From contig JAGUCH010000001.1 in NCBI GenBank assembly GCA_019096065.1, positions 1 to 64,000 of the forward strand: a stretch of 64,000 nt of DNA, given 5' to 3'. This DNA is from Paracyclopina nana. Lineage: Eukaryota > Arthropoda > Copepoda > Cyclopoida > Cyclopettidae. Within the stretch, counting starts at the first letter, position 1. Each line of letters begins with the position of its first letter. The notes beneath the pieces were generated by a model. The model saw only the letters and a program-made list of their open reading frames with translations, searched no databases and was not told where the DNA came from. This document shows positions 45,984 to 56,728 of the stretch, one piece after another. The translations under genes and the position numbers were made by a program.

Positions 45984-47842
45984 CTAATCAACTTTAGGAT
46001 GCTTTGTGTTGTCTTCTTTGCAAATACAAATGTTGCAATTGAAGCCATGAATAACAGGTAGGCAACAATCCCCACCATCATAAACACATTCTGCTTTGTT
46101 GTTGTTATCATCACAATATCCATCCTTAACTTGAAACACAAAGCATGAATCTGCCAAACTGGTGAAGCCCATATGCCTTTGCAGATCTTCATGACAAATG
46201 CATAGCTTGCATGAATAATCAATGATGATATCCTTGCAACAGTCGCCAAGATCAAAACTGCAGCTCTCAGTGTTCAATTCATCTTGGCATATTCTGTCTC
46301 CCATTTCATCCTGTAATCGACATGGTGGAATGTCATAGGCAAGATGACGTGTGTTATCATCATGGCAGATGCACTCTTTGCAAAAGGTGCTGTCGATTGT
46401 GTCAAGGCAACAGTCTCCTCCATCATACCCACAAATGTCATTATTAGCCAAATCATCACACACACCATCCTTGATCCAAGTGAAAAACCAACAATCAGGG
46501 AAATCTTCATGGCATAAGCATTTGTCACACTTGATGAGAATGCCTCCGCAACAATCACCAAGATCAAAGTTGCACCCTGGAATGTTAAGTTTGTCGTCAC
46601 ATATCCCATTATGTGGGCTATATTCATGATGAACGCAAGAAGATACAAAGATGTCTAGAACATGAGATGAGTTAGTCATGTGACAAATACAAAAAATGCA
46701 ATTGAGTCCTTTCGCAGATGGTTGGCAACAGTCACCACCATCATAATCACATACATCAATGTTTGTATCATCTTGGCAAAAACCATCACCAACCTGGGAG
46801 GACATTTTGCAGTGACTCTGGAAGATGCCCAGCGTTGTTGTCTCTTCTTCAGTCATCATGAATTTATTAGTTGTAGTATGGACTATTGCATATCTATTGT
46901 GCACAACATCGATGCAATCCCCACCATCATAATTGCATTCAGTCAGGTTGTTTACAGGATCACAAATATGGTTGGCAATGGCATTTTTACTAGGGCAAAT
47001 TATTTGCGGGTGCTGTTTCAGATCTTCATGGCAAATGCAGATTTGGCAAAAGTCTCGGTTCACATGACCTAGACAGCAATCACCACCATCATAATTGCAT
47101 GCTTGAAGATTTGCTTCATCATTGCACTCAAGATTGCCTATTCTATCCACAGGTCTGCAAACTAAAAAAGGGGTTAATAATCATCCAATTTCACAAAATC
47201 ATTGAAACATACTCTCTTCAGATTGATATTTATCTTTTTCACAATGGCACACACAATCTGAGCAGAACAATATGTAGATAAAGTTCAGACAACAATCGCC
47301 ACCATCATAGCCACAAATATAATTGTTAGTTATATCATCACAGAATCCGTCTCCAACAAACTCAAAATTTGGGCAGTCCAGATTGGCAGTGAATTCCCAA
47401 TTTTGTGGACTTTTTGTGATGGCAGCTACTATACCAAATTTTTCAAAGCATGTGCAATAATTGCAAAGTTGCTTGGTGGCTGGATCTGGTAGGCAGCAGT
47501 CCCCTAAGAGATTATATCAATACTATGAAAATAAGTATGGTAAAGTTTTAGTGACCTAGGTCAAATTGGCAGGCTGCAATATTGTAAGCATCCTGACAAT
47601 GTCCATCACCAATAAACATTTCTTTACATAGCTAAAAAGAATAATAACTTGCTAATTTTGAGCAATTTGACTTCAATAACTGTTACTATAAATTGTATCG
47701 GTTCTGTTTTTGTCATTTGGATATACAAGTTAATTGCAGTAAATATAGCAGAACAAGGCAGTATAATGTAAAGGAACAAGTTCACAAAATACTTCTTGGG
47801 ACTAATCCACCTCACTTCGCTACTTATTTCAATTGTTTCCAT
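45984..47842 (-). CDS. Nine-LNR type II membrane protein A
   Basis: Exons (minus) 47842-47687, 47631-47556, 47503-47213 and 47161-45984, phases 0/1/1, give 566 aa. The start ATG at 47842 gives a cytoplasmic tail and TM segment FVNLFLYIILPCSAIFTAIN, so the bulk is predicted extracellular. It carries nine LNR modules, the first split by intron 2 before GDCC. Each has C...(G/D)xxC(D/Q)D...C-x-(F/Y)D-x-GDCC and usually a C-x2-C-x-CH tail. Relative to Notch LNRs, Cys2 and Cys4 are absent and an extra Cys follows Cys6. The fourth LNR ends GGDCID and has neither the extra Cys nor the tail. The intron 2 donor (G|GTCACT) is non-consensus but in phase. The Asp/Asn ligands for Ca2+ are kept. Protein B is a close tandem paralogue with identical exon 2 and 3 lengths. 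Confidence 0.82.
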
Positions 47843-48116
47843 ATCTATCCTTGACTATTGGCAAAGCTACTAATCTCTCAACTGGCTAGCAGTAATGCCA
47901 CATTAAATCAATGACAAATGAGCAAAGCATTACAATTTGCCGCAAATTCTTCAGCCCATGTATTGCTGAATTCTACCTTGACTCTCTCAACAAGTTATGT
48001 CAATGTGCAAACATCAAAGTTATTCAATAATGCTTATGACTCTCAGGTATAGTTGAGACTTGATAACTCATTTATTTCAAAGTCGCTTATGTCAAACTCA
48101 TCTTTAAGAATAAAGT

Positions 48117-49962
48117 TTAGTTAGAAGGATGCCTTGTATTGTCCGCCTTACAAATGCAAACATTACACATGTGAGTAAAAATTGTCGGCAAGCAACAATC
48201 CCCACCATCAAATGCACACTCAGCGCGATTGTTATGATCATTACAAACATCATTCATTACGCTTAGTATCGAGCATGATTCAGATAAATCAGAAATACCA
48301 ATGTGTCTGGTTAGATCTTCATGACAGAGGCACTGCTTGCAATCAAGATCTCTAATAAGCTCTTTGCAACAGTCACCATCATCATAGTTGCAACTTTCTG
48401 TATTAGCATCATCCTCACATTTTCCATTACCAACTAAATGTTGACTCCTGCAGGGTGGAATTGCAAATGCAGGGTGTTTTAGGCCATCCTCATGACAAAC
48501 ACAATCTTTGCAGAATGTACTGTCAATTGTCTCAAGGCAGCAATCACCTCCGTCAAACCCACAAATGTCATCATTTGCCAAATCATCACAGACACCATCT
48601 TTGATCCAAGCGAAAAACCAACAATCCGGATAGTTGGTGTGGCACAGGCACTTATCACATTTTGTGTATATGCTGTGGGTTTCATTGCAGCAGTCTCCTC
48701 CGTCAAAGTTACAAAAAACTGTATTCTGCTCATCCTCGCATACTCCATTCATATATTTTGTTGATGCGATGTTGCAATTAAAAGCAAACCCAACTGAATT
48801 CAGAGATGATTGTGTTTCATGGCAAATGCAAAAGGAGCAAAAGTTAGAAAAACCAAATGGTAGGCAACAATCCCCACCATCATAATCACATACATTGATG
48901 TTTATCTCATCTTGGCAATTTCCATTTCCCACCGAAAAGGTGTCTTTGCAAAGGCTCTGGAATAAGCCTAATGGGGCCACCTCTGTCTCAGTAAATGTGT
49001 ATTTATTCGTTGTTGTATGAACTACAGGATGTCTGTTGGGTGCCATATCGACACAGTCTCCACCATCAAAGTTACAAGAAGAGATGTTATTTGCTAGGTC
49101 ACAAAGTTGGTTGCCAATGTTGTCTTTTTCTGGACAAAGTATTGAAGGGTGCTGCTTGAGATCCTCATGGCAAATGCAGATTTGGCAAAAGTCTCGGTTC
49201 ACATAACTAAGACAGCAATCACCGCCATCATAATTGCAGGTTTTGAGGTTTGCTTCATCATCGCACACAAGATTGCCTATTTTACCCACCGGGCTGCAAG
49301 CTGAGAAAACGGACTGAGTCACTCATCATAGTTGAAGGCTTCATACTAGCTGTACTTACTTTCAACTGATTGAAACTTATCCTTTTCAATGTGGCACATG
49401 CAGCTTGAGCAAAATACAATGAAAATGAAGTTACTGCAACAGTCACCTCCATCATAGCCACACATATAATTGTTAGTAACATCATCGCAGAATCCATCTC
49501 CAACAAATTCAGAATTTGCACAATCCAGATTGACAGTGAATTCCCAGCCCGCTGTTGATTCTTCATCTGCTAGGTCATAGTTTATGCTATAGAAGCAAGA
49601 GCAGTATTTGCAAAACTGTTTTGATGCTGGATCTGACAAACAGCAATCACCTATTATAAATAATTTTTAAAGCTTTTCTTTTTTGATTTTTGATTGCAAA
49701 TACCTTTGTCAAATTGGCATGCAGCTAGATTATAAGCATCTTGACAGTAACCATCACCAATGAAAATATCTTTGCACACCTGACAATGTACAAGTCCTTT
49801 AATGCTGCTCTAACAGTCTATGGTACTTACAAATAGTTTTAGCCCTTCAACCTTTGTCAATTGTAAGTACAAATATATTGCAGTGAATATGGTAGAACAT
49901 GGGAGAATTATATAAAGAAAAAGGTTGAAGAGGTATTTTCCAGGGCTAGGCAAACCTTCCAT
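48117..49962 (-). CDS. Nine-LNR type II membrane protein B
   Basis: Exons (minus) 49962-49831, 49779-49704, 49650-49360 and 49300-48117 give 560 aa. The start ATG at 49962 precedes a short tail and TM segment YLFNLFLYIILPCSTIFTAI. It has the same nine-module plan as protein A: an LNR split by the FDKG|DCC intron, an LNR ending GYDGGDCC, then seven more to the C-terminus at TRHPSN. Modules 5-9 alternate with C-x2-C-x-C(H/K) tails; module 4 (FDGGDCVD) lacks both the tail and the added Cys. No protease, EGF or other enzyme domain is present. It may act as a Ca2+-stabilised extracellular scaffold or ligand; this is inference from LNR biology only. Exons 2 and 3 match protein A exactly in length (76 and 291 bp). 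Confidence 0.84.
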
Positions 49963-50064
49963 GATAAATGACTTTTTAAGTCATGTTGGATTGTATTGAT
50001 TCAAGGGCAAAAGAGAAGCTTTTGTTGATTTTATTGATCATTGTAGATAACCGTCATGACCAAG

Positions 50065-51930
50065 TTATTTACCAAAATGAAGACAGTTTTCAACACAGAG
50101 TACAAGAAGGGCACTAAAGACACCAAATGATAGGATCAAAAAAAGAGAAATGATGTGGTTAAGTCCAAGGGGTTTCAACTCATTTGAATGGCATGACTGC
50201 ATCTTACTTAGCCATTTATGATGCAAATGCTTCAGCACTCCTCGCTCTTGAATCTGTAGAAAGGCTTTCTTGAAGAAGGGAAAGTAAGGTGACTTTTTCA
50301 GAAATGCAAAAGACACAGGCAACCTTTGTCGAGACTGCCATAAGAATTTGACGCCGCAAGGATTGCCACTTTTCAGCAAGAAATCATTCATGTGTTCATA
50401 GTTTTCATAGGCTGCAACTTTGTCATTGGATGTAAGAATCATGTTTGTCATATCGCTCCAATGCATGAATGAATCTGATGACATTTGGTTCTTATAGATC
50501 CTATACATAACTGAGTTTTGGGGTGATGAGATGAAAGCAAAGCCATGGTATGTATCCATTTCTCTGGTGACAAGTCTAAAGCAAAATTGATTATGCTTCA
50601 AAAGACCAACAAGCACTATAATTTGATTACTTAAAGTCTGTCTTTGAGAAGCTTTCAAGGTCTGTAAATGGGATGTAATCAATCTGAGAGACAATTGTCG
50701 ACAGCAATACTGCATTGTAGGCATTGAATAAAAGGCTGCCAGTGATGAACACAGAAAATAGGCACACTTTGGCACTCCAATTTGAAGATGAATCATTGGC
50801 ATCAACCTCTCCCAAGCCGATCAAAGATGACATTGCAATCCACAATGCCATGAAGTATGAACACCTCTCCTATAAATAACTAGTTGTGAAAAGGAAAATC
50901 TGTTATCTTCATCATCACCTTGCAGTTTTTATGCAGGACACCTATGAAAGCAGTTGAAGTGAGCACAAAGATGCCAACTGTCAGCCACATTGGGATGTCG
51001 AATAGTGTTAAATAGCTTGTCCAGGAATTCAAGTTGGAGCTGGATCTGCGGATTGACAGAGTTGGGGTTTCATAGTTGATGGGTGGTAAGAAATCAATAA
51101 CAAAGCTTCTACTAAAGCTGTAGGTCAAATCAGCACTTATGAGATCAACATTGTCATTGTAAACCAGGCTTGCCATTGCTCCATACCACATTTGAGTGTC
51201 ATTGTCGAAAAAGCCATAAACTTCATCGGCTTGCAAAAATTCATGAACAGTAAAGTTGAGATGGTTTGACAGTGTGGCCAGTACCTCATGGAAAAGTCCC
51301 TCCAACTTTCCAGTTACCTTCCAAGCCAAAAAGTACAGGATTAAGAAAAGTGGTTTGTTCCATACAACTTACCTCAATTCCACCTGGGACAATTGACAAT
51401 GAAACCCTGTCGACTTCTTCAGTCAGGCTGTTGAAATTATTCTGAATCACAATTGAAAATAAAGAATCATTCTTAAAATCAGATCTTCTTTCTATAAGAC
51501 TTTCAATAAAGTCAGGGCTTGGTTGCCAATGATTAAAGTCATTTGAGAAAGAACCAATGACATTTTCAACAACGGTCGTTTTGATCTTGTATCGTTCAAT
51601 CAAAGTGGTGTTATGAAGGAAGTAAACTGGATCTTTCATGGCTGTAACCACCTTAATTGATGGATCCTTGACCATAACCACCCAAGGAAATGCAGGATCC
51701 TGATTGGCCATTTGAACAGTTGTATTGAAATAGTCGGTCATCAGTACAGAGTTTCCTGTTCCAAGGAATAAGTTGTGCATTGGATCCACTGTGGCCAAAA
51801 AGTGCTGACCTAGACTGAAAGTGATTTTTGCCAATTGTCTTAAAGTTGACTCTTGCTTTTCTTCTGGTTTCAGCAAAATAATTGGATGCTTGATTCCAAG
51901 AATAACTATGAGTTTGAGCAGAGCTTCCAT
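50065..51930 (-). CDS. Divergent ionotropic receptor (IR, iGluR superfamily)
   Basis: Exons (minus) 51930-51373, 51317-50919, 50869-50631 and 50575-50065 join in phase to 568 aa. The short N-terminal domain lacks the full amino-terminal domain of synaptic glutamate receptors, as in most IRs. S1 starts near VTGKLEGLFHEVLATLSNHL; LTYSFSRSFVIDFLPP keeps an Arg at the position that binds the ligand carboxylate. M1 is near residues 293-316, the pore region is YFMALWIAMSSLIGLGE, and M3 contains SLLFNAYNAVLLSTI in place of the SYTANLAAF consensus. S2 follows, then M4 near the C-terminus (ISLFLILSFGVFSALLVLC). It probably forms part of a chemosensory cation channel with a co-receptor. A minus-strand AATAAA is at about 50030. 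The ligand cannot be predicted. Confidence 0.85.
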
Positions 51931-52406
51931 TGTACTGTAATGACTTTTCGAAGGGTGAAGTCAATATGCTTGCAAATTGGACTAGTTTGGGCTTGACATG
52001 TCAGGCTTCTGTTTGCTCTCAAGATAATGTTCTTTGCACTCTTTGATCAAGTAAATTCTGCTCCAAAAAATATGTCTCCGTTCATTATCAAATATAGTTA
52101 TTTTAACCATATTTAATTGACAAGCCAAAAAAAAACTGAATTGGTTTTTGAAGTGATTAATATTTTTGAATGGCTGATGTATCAATAAAATTATAACATA
52201 ATTAACATTGTGTTATTTTATGGATCACCCTCTGGCTGAAAATGAGTTAAGTATCTTTTAACTTCATATAAAAGCAAATATCTTACTATTGTTTATTACT
52301 AGAATCCAGTTTTATCAGGCATTGCAGTTATTTTTTATTATCATTTTTTAAGGCAAAAAATATTGTACATATATATTTTTATCGAGCTGGGGATCATAAA
52401 GAAGGG
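51931..52406. other. AT-rich upstream region of the ionotropic receptor
   Basis: It probably contains the receptor's promoter, since transcription runs leftward, but no TATA box or other element can be assigned. No coding exon recognised. Confidence 0.4.
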
Positions 52407-52415
52407 CCGGTAAAG

Positions 52416-53086
52416 GAATGTACTGTTCAAATCCGTATCCGCAAAAATCCGTGCCGTTATATTCCGTTTCGTTATATTCCGTTCCGTTATATTCCATTCC
52501 GTTATATTCCGTTCCGTAAAAATCCGTTTGGTAGGCTAATCTTTTTCTTTAGAAGATTTGGTGAGTTCAATTTTAAAAGTTGCTACAGTGATTGCTTCTG
52601 AAGTGTTGAATAGAAAGCTCACAATTTACACTGTTTTTGAAGAAGATGGCCATAATGGTACTGGAGCAATAGAAATTATTCCATCAGCACTTAATGTGGC
52701 TGATAGGTATGATCCCTTGTATCTCTTGTACTACAGTGAGTCTAGGTTTTTTACCAGTCGATTCGGCCACTTGATTCATTGCCAGAAAGCACTACTGATT
52801 TTATCCCTGCTCTTCAAAGTAGCCAAGTTCCATCCCAAAATTCTGGTAAAAAACGGAAAAATCGAGATTTGTCATATATGGATGAAACAAATATTATTTC
52901 TACTAAAAGACAACGTTTAAAATATATTTAATGGTTTTTAACTGAGATGATTTTTACGGAACGGAATATAACGGAACGGAATATAACGGAACGGAATATA
53001 ACGGAACGGAATATAACAGAACGGAATATAACAGAACGGAATATAGCGGCACGGATTTTTGCGGACACGGATTTCAACAGATATAC
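52416..53086. mobile_element. Foldback transposon with tandem-repeat arms and 9-bp target duplication
   Basis: The left arm (52416 to about 52527) and right arm (about 52950-53086) are inverted matches. Each has an outer segment (CTGTT-x-AAATCCG, GCAAAAATCCGTGCCG) and an inner array of the 15-bp unit GTTATATTCCGTTCC, about 4 copies left and 6 right. CCGGTAAAG flanks the element on both sides (52407-52415 and 53087-53095), a 9-bp target-site duplication. The roughly 420-bp centre has a weak plus-strand frame (52558-52920) with no recognised domain. Arms built of subrepeats plus a 9-bp duplication match Foldback/Mutator-like elements; the superfamily is inferred. Confidence 0.85.
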
Positions 53087-53088
53087 CC

Positions 53089-53213
53089 GGTAAAGAGCTG
53101 AGAGAGGATTTTAAAATTGAAAAACCAGAGTACAGCTTTACTAGCCCGAGCCTGCGAGGACTGTAATTTCACGAGTGTTCTTCCATCATGAAATCCTCTC
53201 TCAGCTCCTTAAC
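53089..53213. mobile_element. Short inverted-repeat element next to the foldback element
   Basis: TAAAGAGCTGAGAGAGGATT at 53091 pairs with AATCCTCTCTCAGCTCCTTA ending near 53211. The middle carries AGCCCGAGCCTGCGAGG, which recurs at 54122-54138. The foldback element's target duplication overlaps its left end, so the foldback element may have inserted into it. Confidence 0.5.
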
Positions 53214-53440
53214 AGTCCCATTTTAAGTTCTTTAGCTCGGCATACATTTTTAGATTCTGTAATTTGATTTTTGAACGTTTTTATGAAGTTACCGGGCTTG
53301 TGGTTTGGGCTAGGTTTCTAGAAATTCCTCTGCAACTTCGTTTTACTACGGTATAGGGTCATGCTTTAACTTTTTCTAATGTAATCATGTGGCTTAAATA
53401 CTGTTGAAATAGCCCAGCAATAAGACCTGAATAGCATTAA

Positions 53441-53515
53441 GTTTTCATAGCTCAGTGGTTAGAGCATTGGATTCTAAATCCTATTGTATGAGGTTCGATT
53501 CTGGGTTTTTCCATC
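53441..53515 (+). repeat. tRNA-like remnant (good A and B boxes, poor stems)
   Basis: TAGCTCAGTGGTTAGAGCA is a textbook A-box and D-arm, and GAGGTTCGATTCTGG contains a B-box. The inferred anticodon loop TTCTAAA would read CTA. The acceptor and T-stems pair badly by eye. It is therefore called a tRNA-derived pseudogene or SINE head, not a working tRNA. Confidence 0.5.
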
Positions 53516-54279
53516 ACAATTTTCTAATTTTTTTGGAATTTGATTAGTTTCATAGACTATTAGAGATATAAGATTACTTTGTTTTTATCAAAAATAGATT
53601 TATTTTTATTTATTATATAAATACATATATTAATTTTCTGGTAGCGCTTGTAGGCATACAAAAGGAGTGCTCGCTGGCGCAAAAGTTAAACCAAATTTGC
53701 AGCTTGAATTTCCTGCATTTTAGGGATAAAGTATTAATGTATTTAATAGCCCCCAAAATTCTTAGAAAAAACTGTGACATAAAAGAGCCGAGTGGTAAAC
53801 TGAATTATAACACAAGGAAATCGTATTACACTGCATAAATTAATAAGAAATCAAAGCTAATTAAAATGCCAAAAAAGGCAGAAAAAGCTTGAAAATAGAC
53901 TTTTCATTTGTAAACCTATCAATGCCAACACATGCAATGAATAGGCATTAACCTTCTCCATTGTAACCCTCGCTATGCTCGGCAGTAAAAATAAGTGCTC
54001 GGCTAAGGCTTAGCGTTTACCAAACATTGGCAAAATATGCATGGCAGTTAGACCCATTTTTCAAAAATTGGGCCATTTTAAAGGTTAGTTAGAATTCAAG
54101 AATGGCCCATGAAAAGCTTTACAAGCCCGAGCCTGCGAGGGAGTAAATATTAGTATTGCAAAGGGCAGAGTCAGCTTTTTGGATTACCCACAAGTTGAAA
54201 ATGAGTCAAGCACCTTGAACAGTAACCTTTTTGTAAATTATTCCATTATTACGGTTATCTTGGCTTTTTTTGTAAACAT

Positions 54280-56230
54280 CAAATAAATGAAAAAACCAGG
54301 GATGTTTTTTACCTAGTAATTGGCAAGAACAATCCATTGGAAATGTTATGTTTAGGTAAAGGTAAGTTCAATCCCAGGTGATTTTTTTATTTAGAAAAAT
54401 GAAAATTTCAATCCCTGGGCACAGGGGATTTTTTTACTTACAATCTCTAGCGATTTTTTTTAAAAAGAAAGAAAAAACCCTGGGGATACTTTTTCCAAAC
54501 ATTGACTTAATCAAAAGCCCAGGGAAATTTATCATTTAGTTAACGAAAAGTACAAACTTAGGGAAATGTTTTCACTCATTAAATGGTAAGTGCAATACCT
54601 GAGGATTTTTTTTAAAGCTAGTGTATGGAAAATACAATCCCTGGAGACATATTTTACGTAATTTAAAACCCAATGGATATTTTTTGTGAGTTAAAACCCA
54701 CGGGATTTTATTGTTTCGTGAATTTAAACCCAGGGGAATTTTCTTACTAATTGGGCTTTGCTCACGGTGTAGTTACATTTTTCCGAACAAGGTAAAAAAG
54801 ATGGCATTAGGGGTAACCTCCGATTCTTTTTCAAAGTCGCTTCAACTAGTTTTTCGCATAATCGTTATCATTTGGCGGTTTGACTTTTAAAAACTCATTA
54901 TTTGGCGTTCTAGTCAAGAAACGAGAGAATTTCTGCCTTTTCAAGAAAGCTCCACCGGGCATCAAGCTTGCTTTTTTTGGGCAAATTGTGTTCGAAAGCA
55001 CACAATTATTACTCAGTTTTCCCATAAAATGACTACAAAACTAGATTAAAACTCGCTTTTCAAACAAAAAAAGACTAAAATATTAGGACCGCAGTTGAAA
55101 TATGTAAAATCTGGTTCCTTTAAAAATTGATCAGAGGTTCAATATTTTTAGATCGGGGCTAGTAGTGGGGCGGGTGCAAACAGAAACAGATCGAAATTCA
55201 ATTTTCAGCCCGCTTAGCCTATGCTGCTATTAGCTGGGCCATCATTAGCTCCTCCTAGCGGCCAAAACCATTACTACCAGAGCCTCCGTAAGCAAAGCCC
55301 AATTGAATGAAAGCCCCAATTCTTTTTAATGTTTTAGCTACTGAATGAAAAAACTCCTGAGATTTCCTTACTAAATAAATGAAAACCTTGGGGATTTTTT
55401 GACCGAGTAAATAAAAACCCAAGGTATTTTTTACTCAGAAATACCCTTAGGAAACTGTTTACTTGAAAATAAGATAATGAAAACTGACCAAAACATTTGT
55501 TTACTACTTGCAAGTGGTTTTCCTTTGCTTGGTTATTCCTGCTTTTTTTCAATTATTGAATAAATGAAAATCCTCAGCAAGTTTAAACTTGCAATGCAAT
55601 GGTTAAAATGGTTACAATGGTAAAAAATATCTGGAATTTTCTGCTAAAGTAGATGAAAATTGGAGGATTTGTTTTGTTTTGTGAATGAAAACCCCTGGGA
55701 TTTTTTTTTACCTTGTGAATGAAACTGTTCCTTATATTTAGAAAGTAAAAACCCCAGGGAAATTTATTTACCATATGTACAGGATGCTGCAGCAATTTTG
55801 AGCTCTATTTTGATTGCCAATTACCGACCTTTGTTGCTGGCCTTTATTGATAATCAAACAAAAATCTGATTCTCGGGCTGATCTTAGACTTAAAGTTGAC
55901 TTTCTAGTCACATAAAAAGAATGGGTGCATAAAAGGTGATTTTGTCAAAAAAATATACCTGTAGAGCTCATTTTTGATAACGTTTGCTTTGCTAAAATGG
56001 TAAGCAATCCCAGGAGAAAATTAAAAGTTAAATGAAAACCTCAGGGAAATTTTTTTACTTGTTAAATAAAAACACCTAGGGACTTTTATTTATTTTGTAA
56101 AAAACAGTATTTTTTACTGTGTAAATGAAAGCTCTTAGAGAAACTTAATACTTGGTGAATAATAAAATCCCTAGAGACTTCTTTTACTTAGGAAATAAAA
56201 AAGCCTAGGAAATATTTTGACTGCAAAATG
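54280..56230. repeat. Degenerate minisatellite, AAATGAAAACCC(T)GGGGATTTTTTTAC type
   Basis: Dozens of imperfect copies of a roughly 33-40-bp motif, seen as GTAAATGAAAACC, a C/A-GGG core, then a T-run and ACT(T/A)AG. Periods drift and many copies are truncated. The 552-bp MITE copy 2 splits the array at 54751-55302. Minus-strand frames such as 55583-55795 simply translate the repeat. From 56231 to 56728 I see no gene. Confidence 0.7.
54751..55302 (-). mobile_element. 552-bp MITE, copy 2, nested in a minisatellite
   Basis: This is the inverse-orientation partner of 31193-31744, with the same length, the same TTGGGCTTTGCT / AGCAAAGCCCAA termini and homology throughout. Minisatellite units lie directly on both sides, so it inserted into an existing array. 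Identity is visibly below 100%, with substitutions and small offsetting indels. Confidence 0.8.
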
Positions 56231-56728
56231 TAAAAATGAATAATTTAAGGGCCTTAAAATAATAGGGGTTTTTACCTTTAATTGCATGCATTTTACATAC
56301 ACATATGGTTCTAATTTAAGCCACATTTGTAATTTTCAAAAATGGAATGCATTTTGTAATAGATGAATTTATGCGTTTATTCATTGAAGTATTGCGAATA
56401 ACTGTTTTTTTAAATGTGTCGTGAAATCACTTGTTTTCACATCATCGTTTCCTGAGCCTTGGAACAACAAATCTTTGCTAAGAACAGGAGATGGAGAGAT
56501 GCCATTCAAAATTGCTGTAATGATTAGGGAAGTTGCCTCACAAAATTAAGGCAAACAAAGAAAAGCTCAGGAAGATTTCAGAAACTTAAGAAAGGCTCTA
56601 TCACAAGCAACTGTCGAGAAATTGTGGATAAATCAAAAGTCCTTCTTGCTAAAATCACATCGTGTCTTCAAGAACATTCTCTTCATGACAGGAGATCTGA
56701 AAAAGAATATTAGTCTAAATGAACAATG

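Noticed and set aside
52558-52920. 120-aa ORF inside the foldback element as its transposase
   Set aside because: Too short and without any transposase motif; it does not begin with ATG inside an evident promoter context.
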